This document shows, one piece after another, positions 51,398 through 61,945 of a DNA stretch of 64,000 bases. The DNA comes from Pseudomonas sp. JAI120 (GTDB lineage Bacteria; Pseudomonadota; Gammaproteobacteria; Pseudomonadales; Pseudomonadaceae). Each line of letters opens with the position of its first letter. The first letter of the stretch is position 1. A program made the position numbers and the translations under genes. The DNA is taken from contig NZ_JACHCZ010000011.1 of NCBI RefSeq assembly GCF_014207255.1, forward strand, positions 27,555-91,554, given 5' to 3'. Below the pieces are notes generated by a model. It saw nothing but the letters and a program-made list of their open reading frames with translations, was not told the origin of the DNA and did not search any database.

Positions 51398-52555
51398 ATG
51401 CTGTTTCCCATCCTGCTGCTGTCGGCCGCCGGCTTTACCGTGCTGACCACAGAGTTCGTTATCGTCGGCCTGTTGCCTTCCATTGCCCGGGACCTCAACG
51501 TCAGCGTGTCCCAGGCTGGCCTGCTGGTCACCTTGTTCGCGTTTACCGTCGCGGCCTTTGGCCCGTTTCTGACCGCGTACTGCGCCCGTTTCCCACGCAA
51601 GCGTCTGTTTATCAGCATCCTGATCCTGTTCGGCGTGGCCAATACCGTGGCCGCATTGGCGCCGAACATTTGGGTGATGGCGTTGGCGCGCTTGATCCCG
51701 GCCCTGGGCCTGCCGGTTTTTTGGGCTCTGGCCAGTGAAACGGCGGTGGATATCGTCGGCCCCGAATACGCCGGGCGCGCCATCGAGAAGATCGGCTTCG
51801 GCATCGTCTGCGCCACGGTGTTCGGGATTCCGGTGGGAACGCTGATTGCCGATATGTCCGGCTGGCGCTCCGCGTTTGCCATCCTCGCCGTGGTCGCGTT
51901 GGCCAAGGCCTTGCTGCTGTTTATCTATTTGCCCGTGACCCAGCCGAAGAACGACCAGGTGTCGTTGCGCTCGCAGTTCAAGATCCTGCGCAACCCGCTG
52001 ATGCAGGGCCATATCCTGCTGTCGATCCTGGTGTTCAGCGGCATGTTTACGGCTTATACCTACCTGGCGGACATCCTTGAGCGCCTGGCCGGTTTCGACG
52101 GCACGCTGGTGGGTTGGTGCCTGATGGGCTTCGGCGCGGTCGGGCTGATCGGCAACTCCCTGGGCGGGCGTGCGGTGGACCGTCACCCGCTGATCGCTTC
52201 CATGGTGTTCTGCGGTTTCATGATCGCCGGCATGGTCGCGCTGGTGCCGGCGATTCACTCCACGGTCGGCCTGGCGGCGGCGATGGCGGTGTGGGGCGTG
52301 ACCCAGGCGGCGATGTTCCTGGTCAGCCATGTGCGGTTGATGAAGGCCGCACCCCATGCGCCGGCATTCGCGGCGTCGTTGAATATCGCCGGGGCCAACC
52401 TGGGGATCGGCCTGGGGGCGATGGTCGGCGGTCATGTGATCGACACACTCGGCCTGGGCAGCCTGGGTTTTGCCGCTTCCGGGTTTATCCTAGTGTCGAT
52501 CCTGCTGGCGCTGTGGCTGATGACCGCCAGGCAAGCGGTCGCGTCCAACGCCTGA
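51398..52555 (+). CDS. MFS transporter (AraJ-like sugar/drug efflux type)
   Basis: A 385-residue major facilitator of the drug:H+ antiporter-1 type. E-F-V-I-V-G-L-L-P occurs in helix 1, motif A is weakly present as P-R-K-R, and motif C-like G-F-G-I-V-C-A-T-V-F-G-I-P-V-G is in helix 5. TCTGGAG precedes the ATG at 51398. Related proteins export sugars, purines or drugs; the substrate is not predictable. It converges with nhaR. Confidence 0.85.
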   Translation: MLFPILLLSAAGFTVLTTEFVIVGLLPSIARDLNVSVSQAGLLVTLFAFTVAAFGPFLTAYCARFPRKRLFISILILFGVANTVAALAPNIWVMALARLIPALGLPVFWALASETAVDIVGPEYAGRAIEKIGFGIVCATVFGIPVGTLIADMSGWRSAFAILAVVALAKALLLFIYLPVTQPKNDQVSLRSQFKILRNPLMQGHILLSILVFSGMFTAYTYLADILERLAGFDGTLVGWCLMGFGAVGLIGNSLGGRAVDRHPLIASMVFCGFMIAGMVALVPAIHSTVGLAAAMAVWGVTQAAMFLVSHVRLMKAAPHAPAFAASLNIAGANLGIGLGAMVGGHVIDTLGLGSLGFAASGFILVSILLALWLMTARQAVASNA

Positions 52556-52559
52556 ACGC

Positions 52560-53462
52560 TCAGGGCAGGGCGGTAAACAACTCTCGCCGTGCACCTTCGG
52601 TAATTGCCACGATGCCGGGGTGCTTGACCTTGCGCTCCACCGAGATCGCGTAGAACGACTCGGTGACGGCATCGGTCTGGCCAATCAACGCCACGCCGTA
52701 CTGGCGCACCACCTCATCGGCGATCACGCTGGGCGCGATGAAGATCCCGCTGCCGGATTGGCCGAAGGCCTGCATCAAGGCGCTGTCATCGAACTCGCCG
52801 ATGATCCTGGGCTGGATCTGCTGCTCGGCAAACCAACGCTGCAGGCGGCTGCGCACCACGGTTTCCGCGCCGGGGATCAACAAGGGCGCGCCGTGCAGGC
52901 ACTTTGGGAAATCTCCGGCGTACCTGTCAGCCAATGCCTGGGTGGCGAAAAAACTGATGCCACATTCCCCCAGTTTCTGGCTGTAGCCCTTGATATCCAG
53001 GTGCGAGGGCATGGGGCTGTCGGAGATCACCAGGTCCAGGCGCTGGATCGCGAGGTCGGCCAATAAACGCTCCAATTTGTCTTCACGACAGGTAATGCGC
53101 AGGGGCTCGCTCAGTTCCATGGTTGGCGCGATCAGCCGGTACACGATGGACTTGGGCACCACATCCGCCACTCCGACCCGAAACAGGATCTGTTGCTCAT
53201 TGGGCTGCGCGCGCAGCATCGCCTCCAGTTCATTGCCGGTCTGGAACATCTGTTCGGCATAGGGCAGGGCCTGGCGCCCGGCTTCGGTGAGTTCAAGCTG
53301 GCGGCCTACCCGTTGAAACAACGCAATCCCGTAGGTTTGCTCCAGCAGGCTGATCTGCCCGCTGATGGTCTGGGGCGTGAGGTTCAGTTGCTCGCAGGCG
53401 CGCACGATGCTGCCGGTCTTGGCCACTACCCAGAAGTAATGCAACTGTCGGTAATTGAGCAT
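52560..53462 (-). CDS. nhaR: LysR-type regulator NhaR
   Basis: A 300-residue LysR family protein closely following NhaR. The N-terminal helix-turn-helix includes L-N-Y-R-Q-L-H-Y-F-W-V-V-A-K-T-G-S-I, followed by L-T-P-Q-T-I-S-G-Q-I. The effector domain contains V-V-P-K-S-I-V-Y-R-L, an NhaR signature. In enterobacteria it responds to Na+ and activates nhaA; no nhaA lies beside it here. The ATG at 53462 fits the family start better than 53474. Confidence 0.88.
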   Translation of the reverse strand: MLNYRQLHYFWVVAKTGSIVRACEQLNLTPQTISGQISLLEQTYGIALFQRVGRQLELTEAGRQALPYAEQMFQTGNELEAMLRAQPNEQQILFRVGVADVVPKSIVYRLIAPTMELSEPLRITCREDKLERLLADLAIQRLDLVISDSPMPSHLDIKGYSQKLGECGISFFATQALADRYAGDFPKCLHGAPLLIPGAETVVRSRLQRWFAEQQIQPRIIGEFDDSALMQAFGQSGSGIFIAPSVIADEVVRQYGVALIGQTDAVTESFYAISVERKVKHPGIVAITEGARRELFTALP

Positions 53463-53596
53463 GATGATCGTCACTTCGTAAAAATCGAAGTATACGCGAG
53501 AAAAATACGAATTTTACTGAACTGTTCGCCTGCATAGAATGCCTCGCTATCGCGGGGCCACTATTTGGACCCAATGGTTCTAATGAGGAAGACATC

Positions 53597-53848
53597 ATGA
53601 AACTCAGTTCCCTGGGCGCGGCATCGTTACTTGCGCTTTCATTGGTGATGATCAGTGGTTGCGATCAGGTCGAAAAAAGCGCGCAACAAGTCATGGGCAA
53701 GGCCACCGAGTCGGCCAAGCAAGCCATCGATGACACCCAGAAAGCTGCCGAGCAGGCATTGAGCGAAGCGACAAACGGCCTGATCAATCCACAAAAAAAG
53801 GATGATCAGGAACAAAACGAGTCTGAATCGAACACCAAAGAAACCTAA
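53597..53848 (+). CDS. small lipoprotein
   Basis: An 83-residue lipoprotein with lipobox M-I-S-G-C (Cys22) and a helical, Ala/Gln/Lys/Glu-rich body with heptad-like spacing (A-K-Q-A-I-D-D-T-Q-K-A-A-E-Q-A). It lies just upstream of the TerC gene. Function unknown; possibly an envelope-stress or entericidin-like small lipoprotein. Confidence 0.75.
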   Translation: MKLSSLGAASLLALSLVMISGCDQVEKSAQQVMGKATESAKQAIDDTQKAAEQALSEATNGLINPQKKDDQEQNESESNTKET

Positions 53849-53876
53849 TCTCCCCGCACAACGTCAGGACTGACCT

Positions 53877-54626
53877 ATGGATTACCTTTTACAACTGGCC
53901 GCCAGCCCCACCGCCTGGATCGCCCTGGCCACCTTGATCGTGATGGAAATCGTGCTGGGCATCGATAACCTGATCTTTATCTCGATCCTCACCAACAAAT
54001 TGCCCGAGAAGCATCGGGCCAAGGCGCGACGCATCGGTATCAGCATGGCGTTGGTGTTGCGCCTGGGCCTGTTGAGTACCATTGCGTTTATCGTGCAATT
54101 GACTACGCCGGTGTTCGAAGTGCTCGGCCAGGCGTTCTCGTGGAAGGACATGATCCTGATCGCCGGTGGCCTGTTCCTGGTCTGGAAGGCCACCACCGAG
54201 ATCCATCACAGCATGGACCCGGAGCCTGAAGAGAAGACCAGCACCGGCAATGTTGTGGCCATTGGCTTTGCTGCTGCCATCGGGCAGATCCTGTTGCTTG
54301 ACCTGGTGTTCTCCATCGACAGCATCATTACCGCCGTGGGCATGACCGAGCACTTGCCGATCATGATCATCGCCGTGGTGACCTCGGTGATCGTGATGCT
54401 GGTGGCGGCTGAGCCGTTGGCCAAGTTCATCAACGACAACCCGACCGTGGTGATGCTGGCCCTGGGCTTCCTGATCATGATCGGCATGACGCTGATCGCC
54501 GAAGGTTTCGGTGCCCATGTGCCTAAAGGCTACGTGTACGCGGCCATGGCGTTCTCGGCGGCCATCGAGTGCCTGAACATCGCCCGGCGCAATCGCCACA
54601 AGCGTCTGCTCGCTGCCCGGCAGTAA
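53877..54626 (+). CDS. TerC family integral membrane protein
   Basis: A 249-residue membrane protein with about seven hydrophobic segments. The TerC hallmarks are M-E-I-V-L-G-I-D-N-L-I-F-I-S near the start and L-D-L-V-F-S-I-D-S-I-I-T-A-V-G-M in the centre, whose acidic residues probably coordinate metal. TerC/Alx proteins are implicated in Mn2+ export and tellurite resistance. It begins 28 bp after the small lipoprotein. Confidence 0.88.
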   Translation: MDYLLQLAASPTAWIALATLIVMEIVLGIDNLIFISILTNKLPEKHRAKARRIGISMALVLRLGLLSTIAFIVQLTTPVFEVLGQAFSWKDMILIAGGLFLVWKATTEIHHSMDPEPEEKTSTGNVVAIGFAAAIGQILLLDLVFSIDSIITAVGMTEHLPIMIIAVVTSVIVMLVAAEPLAKFINDNPTVVMLALGFLIMIGMTLIAEGFGAHVPKGYVYAAMAFSAAIECLNIARRNRHKRLLAARQ

Positions 54627-54637
54627 CGCTGCAACCC

Positions 54638-54677
54638 AAAAGGCCGGCTGTGCTCACAAGAGCCCAGCCGGCCTTTT
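54638..54677 (+). terminator. terminator after the terC-like gene
   Basis: AAAAGGCCGGCTG and CAGCCGGCCTTTT form a 13-bp perfect stem around a 14-base loop, 11 bp after the TerC stop and before selD. Confidence 0.88.
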
Positions 54678-54720
54678 GCTGTCTGTTAGAATCCGCCCAC
54701 TTGATAGCTTGAGGTCCACC

Positions 54721-55755
54721 ATGAACGAGCCGATTCGCCTTACCCAGTACAGCCATGGCGCGGGTTGTGGCTGCAAGATTTCGCCCCAGGTGCTGGAAGT
54801 GATCCTGGCTGGCAGCGGCGCGCAGAACCTCGACCCCAACCTGTGGGTGGGCAACGCCTCTCGCGATGACGCGGCGGTGTACGCCATCGACGACGAGCGC
54901 GGCGTAGTCTCCACCACTGACTTTTTCATGCCGATTGTCGATGACCCCTTCGACTTCGGCCGCATCGCCGCCACCAACGCCATCAGTGACATCTACGCCA
55001 TGGGCGGCGACCCGTTGATGGCCATCGCCATTCTTGGCTGGCCGGTGAACGTGCTGGCGCCGGAGATCGCCCGTGAAGTGATCCGTGGCGGCCGCTCGGT
55101 GTGCGATGAAGCCGGCATTCCCCTGGCGGGCGGGCACTCCATTGACGCTCCCGAGCCGATTTTCGGCCTGGCCGTCACCGGCATCGTGCAAAAACGTCAT
55201 ATGAAGCGCAACGACACCGCCACCGTAGGCTGCCGCCTCTACCTGACCAAACCGTTGGGCATCGGCATCCTCACCACCGCCGAAAAGAAGGGCAAGTTGC
55301 GTGAGGCGGATATCGGCCTGGCCCGTGACTGGATGTGCACCCTCAACAAACCCGGCAGCCGTTTCGGCAAGCTGGCCGGTGTGACGGCAATGACGGATGT
55401 CACCGGTTTCGGTCTGTTGGGCCACCTGGTGGAGATGGCGGACGGCAGCGCTGTGACCGCACGCATCGAATACGACAAAGTCCCACGCCTGCCGGGGATC
55501 GAAGACTACCTGGACCAGGGCTGCATGCCGGGCGGCACCTTGCGCAACTTCGACAGCTACTCGAGCAAACTTGGGCGCCTGCAGGAATTGCACAAACGCG
55601 TGCTGTGCGACCCGCAGACCAGCGGTGGCCTGCTGATCGCCGTGACCCCGGAAGGCGACGCAGAATTCCACGCGGTCGCCGCCGAGCTGGGCCTGAACCT
55701 TGAGCCCATCGGAGAACTGGTTGAGCGACAGACCCACGCGGTAGAGGTGTTTTGA
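54721..55755 (+). CDS. selD: selenide, water dikinase
   Basis: A 344-residue SelD, which makes selenophosphate from selenide and ATP. The glycine-rich N-terminus G-A-G-C-G-C-K contains the catalytic cysteine (some organisms use Sec here). D-D-A-A-V-Y, T-T-D-F-F-M-P-I and A-G-G-H-S-I-D are ATP/Mg-binding segments. The ATG at 54721 is the family start. mnmH follows with a TGATG overlap. Confidence 0.93.
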   Translation: MNEPIRLTQYSHGAGCGCKISPQVLEVILAGSGAQNLDPNLWVGNASRDDAAVYAIDDERGVVSTTDFFMPIVDDPFDFGRIAATNAISDIYAMGGDPLMAIAILGWPVNVLAPEIAREVIRGGRSVCDEAGIPLAGGHSIDAPEPIFGLAVTGIVQKRHMKRNDTATVGCRLYLTKPLGIGILTTAEKKGKLREADIGLARDWMCTLNKPGSRFGKLAGVTAMTDVTGFGLLGHLVEMADGSAVTARIEYDKVPRLPGIEDYLDQGCMPGGTLRNFDSYSSKLGRLQELHKRVLCDPQTSGGLLIAVTPEGDAEFHAVAAELGLNLEPIGELVERQTHAVEVF

Positions 55756-56855
55756 TGGCAACTGACATCACCGATTACCGCGACATTTTCCTCAACGACC
55801 GGCCGATGATGGACACCCGTGCACCGGTCGAATTCGCCAAGGGCGCGTTCCCAGGCGTGATCAACCTGCCGTTGATGACCGATGACGAGCGTCAACGCGT
55901 CGGCACCTGCTACAAGCAGCAGGGCCAGCAAGCCGCCATTGTGCTGGGGCATGAGCTGGTGTCGGGGGCGATCAAGGCTGAACGTATCGAACAATGGGCG
56001 CGGTTTGCTCAGGCCAATCCCGATGGTTTCTTGTACTGCTTCCGTGGCGGGCTGCGTTCGCAGATCGTGCAGCAATGGTTGAAGACCGAAGCCGGTATCG
56101 AGTACCCACGGGTCGGCGGTGGCTACAAGGCCATGCGGACCTTCCTGCTGGAGACCCTTGATCAGGCGGCAGCCCAATGTGATTTCGTGCTGCTGGGTGG
56201 CATGACCGGCACCGGCAAGACCGAGGTGCTGGGCCAGTTGCGCAACGCCCTGGACCTGGAAGGCCATGCCAACCATCGCGGTTCCAGCTTCGGCAAGCGC
56301 GCCACGGTGCAACCTTCCAACATCGACTTCGAAAACCGCCTGGCGGTGGACCTGCTGAAAAAACGCGCGGGCGGTATCGAGCAGTTCGTGGTCGAGGATG
56401 AAAGCCGCATGATCGGCAGCTGCGCGCTGCCGTTGCCGTTGCACAAGGGCATGCAGACCTTTCCGATGGTATGGCTGGAAGACAGCGTCGAAGGCCGCGT
56501 CGAGCGCATCCTGCGCGACTACGTCGTTGACCTGTGCGCGGAGTTCATCGCGGTATTTGGTGAGCAGGGCCAGGCGTTGTTTGCCGAACGCTTGACCCAG
56601 AGCCTGGCCAATATCCACAAGCGCCTGGGCGGCGAGCGCTTCCAGCGGTTGCAGGCGATCATGCAGGATGCCCTGGCGGAACAGTTGCGCAGCGGCGCCG
56701 TGGACCTGCATCGCGCCTGGATTGAAGGGCTGTTGCGCGAGTATTACGACCCGATGTACGCCTTCCAGCGTGAAAGCAAAGGCGCACGGATCGAGTTTGC
56801 GGGAGAGCAGGGCGCCGTCACGGCCTATCTGCGCGAGCGCGCCCTTAGAGGATAA
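55755..56855 (+). CDS. mnmH: tRNA 2-selenouridine synthase
   Basis: A 366-residue MnmH (SelU), which converts 2-thiouridine to 2-selenouridine at tRNA wobble positions using selenophosphate from SelD. An N-terminal rhodanese domain has the active Cys in Y-C-F-R-G-G-L-R-S. A C-terminal P-loop domain has G-G-M-T-G-T-G-K-T. It is translationally coupled to selD. The 3' end overlaps the convergent permease gene by 11 bp. Confidence 0.93.
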   Translation: MATDITDYRDIFLNDRPMMDTRAPVEFAKGAFPGVINLPLMTDDERQRVGTCYKQQGQQAAIVLGHELVSGAIKAERIEQWARFAQANPDGFLYCFRGGLRSQIVQQWLKTEAGIEYPRVGGGYKAMRTFLLETLDQAAAQCDFVLLGGMTGTGKTEVLGQLRNALDLEGHANHRGSSFGKRATVQPSNIDFENRLAVDLLKKRAGGIEQFVVEDESRMIGSCALPLPLHKGMQTFPMVWLEDSVEGRVERILRDYVVDLCAEFIAVFGEQGQALFAERLTQSLANIHKRLGGERFQRLQAIMQDALAEQLRSGAVDLHRAWIEGLLREYYDPMYAFQRESKGARIEFAGEQGAVTAYLRERALRG

Positions 56856-57900
56856 ACGCGCCGATCAACCCGCACACCACGCCTACCAGCATGGTCAGCC
56901 CGGCCACCGTCACCAGGACCCGCGCATCGAAATCCTTGCGCAGCATCAACAGCGACGGCAGGCTCACGCTGGGCAGGGTCATCAGCAGGGCCACGGCGGG
57001 ACCTGTGCCCATGCCGAGGGTCATCATGGTTTGTACGATGGGGATCTCTGCCGCTGTAGGAATTACAAACAGCGTGCCGACAATCGCCAGGGGCACCAGC
57101 CATACCAGGCTATTGGTCATGGCGCCGTCCACATGGGGGAACAGCCAGACCCGCGCGGCGCCGAGTACCAGCACCGCCAGGATATAGATCGGTATGGTGC
57201 TCCAGAACAGCTGCCACAGGGTACGCAGCCACCGACTGAAGAACGGTTGCGCTTCGACCTGGCTGGCCTCGGCCACGGCGTCCAGTGCGACTTCCGGCAC
57301 CTGATCCGGCCGCGCGATGCGCTGCGCCACCAGCGACACACCCACCACCAGCACAATGCCCGCCACCAGCCGCAAGGCGGTAAAGCCCCAGCCCAGTACA
57401 AAGCCCATGAACACCAGCGTCGCCGGGTTCAGCACCGGGTTGGCAATCCAGAAGGCCAGTGCCGCACCCACCGACACTTGCTGGCGGCGCATGCCCGCCG
57501 CGACGGGGGCCGCGCAGCAGCTGCACATCATCCCCGGCAAGGCGAACAGCCCGCCGCGCAAGGTCGAGCCCAGCCCGGCACGGCCAAACAGGCGCAGCAA
57601 CCAGTCGCGGGGGATCAGCACTTGCAGCAACGAGCCGAGAATCACCGCCAGTACGGCGGCTTTCCAGATCGCCAGGAAATACACCTGGGCATAGGCCAGC
57701 GCCGCTGCCAGGGGCGAGCTTTGCTGATCATTGAGGATTGAGGCGCCGATGCTGTGGTTGTCAGCGGCGACAAACGCCTTGAGGTAGTAGGGCGACCATT
57801 TCACGTAGTAGAGGCCGACGCAGGCCACTAACAGGAATAACGTAGGTTTCCACCAGAACGACCAGCCCCGGTTGGGCTGGGTGGAGGCGAGGTTGGGCAT
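56845..57900 (-). CDS. DUF318/YraQ-type permease
   Basis: A 351-residue permease with about ten hydrophobic segments. The motif P-G-M-M-C-S-C-C-A-A-P-V-A in the middle and its echo I-P-T-A-A-E-I-P near the C-terminus mark the DUF318/YraQ family. The cysteine cluster has led some members to be linked to arsenic, copper or zinc export, but the substrate here is unknown. Confidence 0.82.
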   Translation of the reverse strand: MPNLASTQPNRGWSFWWKPTLFLLVACVGLYYVKWSPYYLKAFVAADNHSIGASILNDQQSSPLAAALAYAQVYFLAIWKAAVLAVILGSLLQVLIPRDWLLRLFGRAGLGSTLRGGLFALPGMMCSCCAAPVAAGMRRQQVSVGAALAFWIANPVLNPATLVFMGFVLGWGFTALRLVAGIVLVVGVSLVAQRIARPDQVPEVALDAVAEASQVEAQPFFSRWLRTLWQLFWSTIPIYILAVLVLGAARVWLFPHVDGAMTNSLVWLVPLAIVGTLFVIPTAAEIPIVQTMMTLGMGTGPAVALLMTLPSVSLPSLLMLRKDFDARVLVTVAGLTMLVGVVCGLIGAFIL

Positions 57901-57945
57901 GGGTGATAGTCCGCTGATGAGTCAATAGCGACGCATCATACGCTC

Positions 57946-58647
57946 TCAGCTATCGGCACTCACCTGTGTGGGTTGCGGGCAGGTTTCTTCACCGTCGTTC
58001 AAGCCCTGCTTGTAGTTTCGGCTAAGCAGTGAGGCTTTGCCGTTGTGCCAGGTCAGCGTGAGTACGTACAGCGTGTCGTAGTCGCTGCCGGACCAGTCGT
58101 CGGTAATCGTGTGTTTTTCGCCGGAAGCTTCACTCGCCACCTTGTTGATCAGCTCCGGCAGGTAGCCGTGGGACCAGGCGGTGTAGATGGTAGCGTTGTG
58201 ATATTTATCTTCCACCAACTCGTCGGCCAGGTCGCTGGTGTCATTGGCCGAGAACTTGATGTTCACCGGCAGGCCCAGTTTGATGGCACTAGGGCTGATG
58301 GTCATCAGTGGGCGGATATAACTGTAGGAATTGTCCAGCTCACCTTCCTCGACGTTGCGGGTCGGGTTGGCGGCAAACACGAAGTTGGCCTTGCCGAATT
58401 TTTCCGGCAGCAGGGTGGCCAGGTTCATTGCTCGGTTCAAACCCTGGCAATTGAGTTGGCCCAGGCCGCCGGCAGGTTTTTCGGCGTGGCGCAGGAATAC
58501 CAGGGTTTGTACGCCATCTACCGGTTGGGCGCGGCTTTCGCGGGCATCCAGGGCGGCAACCATGGCGCCGCTTACCAGCAGCAGGGGCAACATGATGTAG
58601 GCGTAGTGTTTCAGTCGTTGCACAAGGCGCAGAGGCTTGATCTTCAT
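57946..58647 (-). CDS. histidine phosphatase superfamily protein, exported
   Basis: A 233-residue protein with an N-terminal signal-anchor (L-P-L-L-L-V-S-G-A-M-V-A-A-L) and a histidine-phosphatase start L-V-F-L-R-H-A-E-K-P. The second catalytic histidine is probably in A-W-S-H-G-Y. The E-K-P form of the RHxE motif is seen in a Pseudomonas-specific subgroup. Substrate unknown. Confidence 0.75.
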   Translation of the reverse strand: MKIKPLRLVQRLKHYAYIMLPLLLVSGAMVAALDARESRAQPVDGVQTLVFLRHAEKPAGGLGQLNCQGLNRAMNLATLLPEKFGKANFVFAANPTRNVEEGELDNSYSYIRPLMTISPSAIKLGLPVNIKFSANDTSDLADELVEDKYHNATIYTAWSHGYLPELINKVASEASGEKHTITDDWSGSDYDTLYVLTLTWHNGKASLLSRNYKQGLNDGEETCPQPTQVSADS

Positions 58648-58765
58648 TATAGGTTCGAGTCTTCGTGCGTCACGTTAAGGCGGACAAGCCTGGCCCCAGT
58701 GACGCCTGGGGGCGTCCTGCGGTGTTCCTTGTCGGTATAGCGAGGCGCCTCCATTCACCGTTTGG

Positions 58766-58783
58766 GCGCACTTAAGAGTGCGC
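58766..58783. terminator. short hairpin in the 58.65-58.90 kb gap
   Basis: GCGCACT-TAAG-AGTGCGC is a perfect 7-bp stem between the divergent phosphatase and GST genes. No T-tract follows, so it may be an operator or mRNA structure rather than a terminator. The rest of this 255-bp gap shows no gene. Confidence 0.35.
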
Positions 58784-58902
58784 TCGGGCGTATTGGTTCG
58801 CCCACGCGGGATAATAGCCGGCTGATGTTGCGTATTGATGACCCATGCAGGACACCGCTCAGATGACTATCATGGGCACTTTCTGCCTCAGGGATCATCT
58901 CG

Positions 58903-59601
58903 ATGAACTCAATCGCCGCCTTCCCGATCAACAGTAAATGGCCCGCCCTGCATCCGGAGCGCCTGCAACTGTACTCGCTGCCCACGCCCAACGGGGTAAA
59001 AGTCTCGATCATGCTCGAAGAACTGGGCCTGCCTTATGAGGCGCACAAGGTCAGTTTCGAGACCCAGGACCAGTTTTCCCCCGAGTTCCTGTCCCTGAAT
59101 CCCAACAACAAAATCCCCGCGATCATCGACCCCGACGGCCCGGCCGGCCAGCCGCTGGCACTGTTCGAGTCCGGCGCGATCCTGATCTACCTGGCAGAAA
59201 AAACCAGCCAGTTGCTCTCCGAAGATCCGGCGACACGTTATGAAACGATTCAATGGCTGATGTTCCAGATGGGCGGCATCGGCCCCATGTTCGGCCAGCT
59301 GGGGTTCTTCAATAAATTTGCCGGCAAGGCCTACGAAGACAAACGCCCCCGCGACCGTTATGCCGCCGAATCCCGGCGCTTGCTGGAAGTGCTGGAAAAG
59401 CGCCTGCTCGGCCGCACCTGGATCATGGGTGATGACTACAGCATCGCCGACATCGCCACCTTCCCCTGGATTCGCAACCTGATCGGGTTCTATGAATCGG
59501 GCGATCTGGTCGGCATTGCCGACTTCCCTAACGTGCTGCGCGCGCTGGACGGCTTCGTCGCCCGGCCGGCGGTTATCCGTGGCCTGAGTATTCCGAACTG
59601 A
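58903..59601 (+). CDS. glutathione S-transferase family protein
   Basis: A 232-residue GST. The N-terminal thioredoxin fold has L-Y-S-L-P-T-P-N-G-V-K-V-S and K-I-P-A-I-I-D, and glutathione contacts lie in F-E-S-G-A-I-L-I-Y. The C-terminal helical domain includes W-I-M-G-D-D-Y-S-I-A-D-I-A. It resembles the YfcG/YghU (nu-class) disulfide reductases. A PhzF-like gene follows after 3 bp. Confidence 0.88.
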   Translation: MNSIAAFPINSKWPALHPERLQLYSLPTPNGVKVSIMLEELGLPYEAHKVSFETQDQFSPEFLSLNPNNKIPAIIDPDGPAGQPLALFESGAILIYLAEKTSQLLSEDPATRYETIQWLMFQMGGIGPMFGQLGFFNKFAGKAYEDKRPRDRYAAESRRLLEVLEKRLLGRTWIMGDDYSIADIATFPWIRNLIGFYESGDLVGIADFPNVLRALDGFVARPAVIRGLSIPN

Positions 59602-59604
59602 CGT

Positions 59605-60447
59605 ATGCCGACTTTCGATTTCAAACAACTGGATGTCTTCAGCAGCGTGTCGCTCAAGGGCAACCCGCTGGCCGTCGTCCTGGGTGCTGACAGCCTCAGC
59701 GACCAGCAGATGGCCGACTTTGCCAAGTGGACAAACCTCAGTGAAACCACGTTTTTGCTGACACCGCGCGATCCTCGGGCAGACTACCGGGTGAGGATCT
59801 TTACGACCTTGCACGAGTTGCCGTTTGCCGGGCACCCGACGCTGGGCAGTTGCCATGCGTGGCTCAAGGCTGGAGGCCTGCCGAAAGGCGAGGAGATTAT
59901 CCAGGAATGTGAAATCGGCCTGGTGCGTATTCGTCGTCAAGGCCATGAGCTGGCGTTTATTGCGCCGCCGTTGATGCGCTCCGGCGCTGTGGACTCCGCG
60001 CTGTTGGAGCGTGTTCGCCTCGGACTGGGCCTGGCGCCGGGGGCTATCGTGCGCAGCCAGTGGGTCGACAATGGCGCGGGGTGGCTCGCGTTGATGCTGG
60101 CTGAGCGTGATCAAGTCCTGGCTTTGCAGCCGGACTATTCGCAACTGCTGGGACTGGCCGTCGGCGTGATTGCACCTTGCAACCCTGCTCGCGACGATGT
60201 GGACGCGCAGTTTGAGGTGCGTGCTTTTGTCGCGGGCGACGGGGCCCAGGAAGACCCGGCCACCGGCAGCCTGAATGCCGGCGTCGCGCAATGGCTGCTC
60301 AGCGAAGGACTCGCGCCGGAGTGCTACGTGGTCAGCCAGGGCACGGCCATGGGGCGTGCGGGGCGTATTCGCGTCGAGCGCCAGGGCGATGAAATCTGGG
60401 TCGGCGGCGCCGTCGCGGTGTGCATCGAAGGGCGTCTACAGCTTTAG
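59605..60447 (+). CDS. PhzF family isomerase-like protein
   Basis: A 280-residue protein of the PhzF family. N-P-L-A-V-V-L near residue 21, F-T-T-L-H-E-L-P-F-A-G-H-P-T-L-G and the C-terminal E-D-P-A-T-G-S-L-N-A-G are all diagnostic. The glutamate in the L-S-E-T-T segment corresponds to the PhzF active-site acid. There are no phenazine genes here, so it is one of the common housekeeping homologues with unknown substrate. It lies in one transcription unit with the GST. Confidence 0.88.
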   Translation: MPTFDFKQLDVFSSVSLKGNPLAVVLGADSLSDQQMADFAKWTNLSETTFLLTPRDPRADYRVRIFTTLHELPFAGHPTLGSCHAWLKAGGLPKGEEIIQECEIGLVRIRRQGHELAFIAPPLMRSGAVDSALLERVRLGLGLAPGAIVRSQWVDNGAGWLALMLAERDQVLALQPDYSQLLGLAVGVIAPCNPARDDVDAQFEVRAFVAGDGAQEDPATGSLNAGVAQWLLSEGLAPECYVVSQGTAMGRAGRIRVERQGDEIWVGGAVAVCIEGRLQL

Positions 60448-60565
60448 ATCAATACATTATTACGGCCCCCGCAATACACTGTTGGCCCCTTGGCGTTTGT
60501 ACTGCCGGGGCCTTGGGGCATAAGCTTTCGCCCCAAAGATTTTCAGCCACTTTTTCAGGACAGCC

Positions 60566-61540
<975 letters not shown>

Positions 61541-61556
61541 GGGCAGTGCAAACCCT

Positions 61557-61600
61557 GTGGTGAGCGACTTGCTCGCGTGGGGCTGCGTAGCAGCCCCACG
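61557..61600. repeat. REP-like element with hairpin after hemB
   Basis: GAGCGACTTGCTCGC (REP-like) is followed directly by a perfect 9-bp stem TGGGGCTGC-GTA-GCAGCCCCA (61578-61598). It lies 16 bp after the hemB stop and may terminate its transcript. Confidence 0.6.
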
Positions 61601-61750
61601 CCCACGATCGACCTTAAATACTTCATCTCCCTGACTAACTGCATTCTGTGAAGTTTGAATTGTGTGATTGGATGAAGGGGGGCAATCGCTGGTCTGAATT
61701 TTATATATTTTTCCTGGCTTTTGAATAGAAGGCTGCGGTGGATTGAAAGT

Positions 61751-61945
61751 TTAGGTTGAAGTTTTATTTGAGTAGTCCGTGCAGGCGGTGATTGGGTTTC
61801 CGTCTATATCTAGTATTGCTGTTGCTTTTCTTTGTGTTCCATATTCAAATGTGTCTTTTTTATAGCCCTCTCCGATTGATTTTCGCTGGTTGAGTTTTTT
61901 TGTATATGTAATGAACGGCTGTAGAGTAAGTGAATTTATGCTCAA
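61751..61945 (-). CDS. small hypothetical protein downstream of an RHS toxin
   Basis: A 64-residue frame that starts at a TTG overlapping the stop of the upstream immunity candidate (TTGA), implying coupled translation. It is AT-rich like the toxin tip. The C-terminal G-T-Q-R-K-A-T-A-I-L-D-I-D-G-N-P suggests a small beta-rich domain, or the remnant of a displaced toxin tip. No function can be assigned. Confidence 0.45.
   Translation of the reverse strand: MSINSLTLQPFITYTKKLNQRKSIGEGYKKDTFEYGTQRKATAILDIDGNPITACTDYSNKTST

Noticed and set aside
59605..60447. Phenazine biosynthesis locus suggested by the PhzF match
   Set aside because: No other phz gene is present; PhzF homologues are widespread single genes.
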